Origin: Woeseiaceae bacterium
GTDB lineage: Bacteria > Pseudomonadota > Gammaproteobacteria > Steroidobacterales > Woeseiaceae
Length of the DNA stretch: 34,599 bases
Assembly (NCBI GenBank): GCA_030066655.1
Contig: JASJBE010000047.1
Coordinates: 1 to 34,599 of the forward strand
Direction of reading: 5' to 3'
Both the position numbers and the translations under genes were made by a program. Positions 32,442 through 34,599 of the stretch are shown piece after piece. Under the pieces are notes generated by a model. It was not told where the DNA came from. It searched no databases and was given only the letters and a program-made list of their open reading frames with translations. Positions within the stretch are counted from its first letter, which is position 1; each line of letters begins with the position of its first letter.

Positions 32442-34599
32442 GTTCTTTCGTTCATCTGCACCTGCACAGCGAGTTCTCGCTCGTCGACAGTACGGTCCGG
32501 ATTCCGGCCCTCATCGACGCCTTAAAGGCCGACAACATGCCGGCGGTTGCGCTGACCGACAAGAACAACCTGTTCGCGCTCGTGAAGTTCTATCGCAAGG
32601 CCATGGCGGCCGGCATCAAGCCGATCGTCGGTGTCGATCTGAGCATCCTGAACCCGGATGACCCGCAGCGGCCGTTTTCGATGGTGCTGTTGTGCCAGAA
32701 CCGAGAAGGGTACCGGAGACTGTCGGAACTGGTGTCGCGCGCTTACCTCGAAGGACAGCTCAAGGGGCAGCCGATGGCGCAGCGTGAGTGGCTGACGCCG
32801 GAGTCCTGCCAGGACCTGATCGCGCTGTCCGGTGGCCTGCACGGTGACATCGGCCATGCACTGCAACTGGATCACCCGGACCTGGCGCGGGAACGGCTCG
32901 ACAACTGGCGTTCGGTCTTCGATGACCGTTTCTACCTCGAGCTGGTCAGGACCGGCCGGGCATCCGAGGATGCCTGCGTCCACTCGAGCCTGGCGCTTGC
33001 AGCGGAGGCCGGTGTACCCGTCGTCGCGACCAACGACGTGCGCTTTATCGACAGGGGTGACTTCGAGGCGCACGAAGCACGCGTTTGCATCCATGACGGC
33101 CGATCGCTCAGTGACCCGGACCGACCGAGGTACTACAGCGACCAGCAGTACCTGCGAACGACCGCCGAGATGCAGGCGCTGTTCTCCGACGTGCCGTCGG
33201 CGCTCGAAAATGCGCATGAGATTGCGCGACGCTGCAACCTCGATCTCGAGCTCGGCAAGAGCGTGCTGCCAGCCTTCCCGCGGCCGGGTGATTTGAGTGA
33301 GGCACAGTTCCTCGAGCAGGAGGCTCGGCAAGGGCTCGAAGCGGCGCTCGAGACCAAGTTTGACTCGGAGGGTGTCGCGGCAGCTGATCGCGAAGCATTG
33401 ACCGGCCCCTACGTCGAAAGACTGGAAACCGAGCTCGACGTCATCACGTCGATGGGGTTCCCGGGCTACTTCCTGATCGTCGCGGACTTCATTCGCTGGG
33501 CGAAGGAAAACTCTGTGCCGGTCGGGCCCGGGCGCGGGTCCGGTGCGGGCTCGCTGGTTGCCTGGGTGCTGGGCATTACCGACCTCGACCCTCTCGAGCA
33601 CGAGTTGCTGTTCGAACGATTCCTGAATCCCGAACGCGTCTCGATGCCCGACTTCGATATCGACTTCTGCATGGAAGGCCGTGACAGGGTCATCGATTAC
33701 GTTGCGGATCGCTACGGCCGTGAGCGCGTCTCGCAGATCATCACCTTCGGCACGATGGCGGCGAAGGCCGTCATTCGGGACACGGGCCGCGTCCTCGGGC
33801 AGCCGTACGGTTTTGTCGACCGCATCGCGAAGCTGATTCCGTTCGAGATCGGCATGACGCTCGACAAGGCGATGGATCAGTCGGAGGAACTGCGACAGAT
33901 CTACGAGGACGACGAGGAAGTCGCATCGATCATCGACCTCGCGCGTTCGCTCGAGGGCCTCGCCAGGAACGCCGGCAAGCACGCCGGCGGCGTAGTGATC
34001 TCACCGACCCGGCTGACCGATTTCTCGCCACTCTACTGTGAAGAGGGCGGCGTCAACGTTGTAACGCAGCTGGACAAGGACGACGTGGAGGCGATAGGCC
34101 TTGTCAAGTTCGACTTCCTCGGCCTCAAGACGCTGACGATTATCGACTGGGCCGAGCACATCGTTAACGAGTCAGGCGGCGAACACTTCGATATCGCGTC
34201 GATCCCGATGGCCGATCAGGAGACGTTCAAACTGCTGCAGAGGCAGCAGACCGCGGCCGTGTTCCAGCTCGAGTCCAGCGGCATGCGGGACCTGATCAAG
34301 CGTCTGCGCCCCGACCAGTTCGACGACCTCGTGGCGCTGGTCGCGCTGTTTCGGCCCGGGCCGCTGCAGTCCGGCATGGTGGACGATTTCATCAACCGGA
34401 AACACGCGACGGACAAGAGCGAAATCGACTACCTGCATCCCGAGCTCAAGCCGGTGCTCGAGGAAACCTACGGCGTTATCCTGTACCAGGAGCAGGTCAT
34501 GCAGATTGCGCAGGTGCTCGCGGGTTACACGCTGGGCGGCGCTGACCTGCTGCGGCGCGCCATGGGCAAGAAGAAGCCCGAGGAGATGGCCAAGCAGCG
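32438..34599 (+). CDS. dnaE: DNA polymerase III alpha subunit DnaE, 3' end outside the window
   Basis: The catalytic subunit of the replicative polymerase. GTG 32438 overlaps the rnhB stop by 4 nt. About 720 of the usual 1,160 residues are visible: a PHP domain ([25 protein letters not shown]), the palm with [18 protein letters not shown], catalytic D405 and D407 in [13 protein letters not shown], third Asp D559 in [11 protein letters not shown], then [14 protein letters not shown] and [12 protein letters not shown]. The PHP motif TDKNN in place of TDHGN suggests loss of a metal ligand, as in other gammaproteobacterial DnaE that rely on a separate proofreading subunit. The remaining part runs off the right edge. 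Confidence 0.97.
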   Translation, partial: MSSFVHLHLHSEFSLVDSTVRIPALIDALKADNMPAVALTDKNNLFALVKFYRKAMAAGIKPIVGVDLSILNPDDPQRPFSMVLLCQNREGYRRLSELVSRAYLEGQLKGQPMAQREWLTPESCQDLIALSGGLHGDIGHALQLDHPDLARERLDNWRSVFDDRFYLELVRTGRASEDACVHSSLALAAEAGVPVVATNDVRFIDRGDFEAHEARVCIHDGRSLSDPDRPRYYSDQQYLRTTAEMQALFSDVPSALENAHEIARRCNLDLELGKSVLPAFPRPGDLSEAQFLEQEARQGLEAALETKFDSEGVAAADREALTGPYVERLETELDVITSMGFPGYFLIVADFIRWAKENSVPVGPGRGSGAGSLVAWVLGITDLDPLEHELLFERFLNPERVSMPDFDIDFCMEGRDRVIDYVADRYGRERVSQIITFGTMAAKAVIRDTGRVLGQPYGFVDRIAKLIPFEIGMTLDKAMDQSEELRQIYEDDEEVASIIDLARSLEGLARNAGKHAGGVVISPTRLTDFSPLYCEEGGVNVVTQLDKDDVEAIGLVKFDFLGLKTLTIIDWAEHIVNESGGEHFDIASIPMADQETFKLLQRQQTAAVFQLESSGMRDLIKRLRPDQFDDLVALVALFRPGPLQSGMVDDFINRKHATDKSEIDYLHPELKPVLEETYGVILYQEQVMQIAQVLAGYTLGGADLLRRAMGKKKPEEMAKQ

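Noticed and set aside
1-34599. CRISPR arrays, IS elements, phage genes, tRNA or rRNA genes
   Set aside because: No regularly spaced repeats, transposase motifs, terminal inverted repeats, cloverleaf-like sequences or rRNA signatures were seen on either strand by eye.

Overview
The window is GC-rich, gene-dense chromosomal DNA of a Gram-negative bacterium, most likely a gammaproteobacterium. The evidence is gene order: map-glnD-dapD, phoB-phoR, and above all the rpsB-tsf-pyrH-frr-uppS-cdsA-rseP-bamA-skp-lpxD-lpxA-lpxB-rnhB-dnaE string typical of that class. A deeper lineage (for example Woeseiaceae or another marine group) is only a guess. No IS element, phage gene, tRNA, rRNA or CRISPR array was seen, and no stretch over 300 nt lacks a gene; the longest are about 274 nt (map/rpsB) and 248 nt (phoR/dsbB).

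Region 1 (1-7640) is the accessory part. It holds three consecutive plus-strand genes for exported DUF11-type (conserved-repeat, Ig-like) proteins: the 3' end of a small one, a 381-aa secreted one with an EF-hand-like loop, and a giant protein of about 1,930 residues. The giant joins DUF11 modules, a carboxypeptidase-regulatory/SdrD-like module, an OmpA-type peptidoglycan-binding domain, an invasin-like Ig segment and a long C-terminal beta-rich region that looks like an outer-membrane barrel. This set is the best candidate for an undescribed cell-surface system.

Region 2 (7704-13160, plus strand) holds the helicase yoaA overlapping tsaB (tRNA t6A synthesis), then the phosphate two-component pair phoB-phoR, then dsbB (periplasmic disulfide formation). 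Region 3 (13186-19156, minus strand) is a tight operon map-glnD-dapD-arsC-like-dapE. It links N-terminal methionine removal, nitrogen sensing and lysine/diaminopimelate synthesis.

Region 4 (19289-34599, plus strand) is the large translation/envelope operon, driven by a good sigma-70-type promoter before rpsB. It makes ribosomal protein S2, EF-Ts, UMP kinase and ribosome recycling factor, then lipid-carrier and phospholipid enzymes (UppS, CdsA), the sigma-E pathway protease RseP, outer-membrane assembly factors (BamA, Skp), lipid A enzymes (LpxD, LpxA, LpxB), RNase HII and the start of DNA polymerase III alpha. Departures from the usual layout are a 106-residue Lys/Ala/Asp/Glu-rich tail on S2, no dxr between cdsA and rseP (a 130-nt spacer with hairpins and a sigma-E-like promoter sits there), and no fabZ between lpxD and lpxA.
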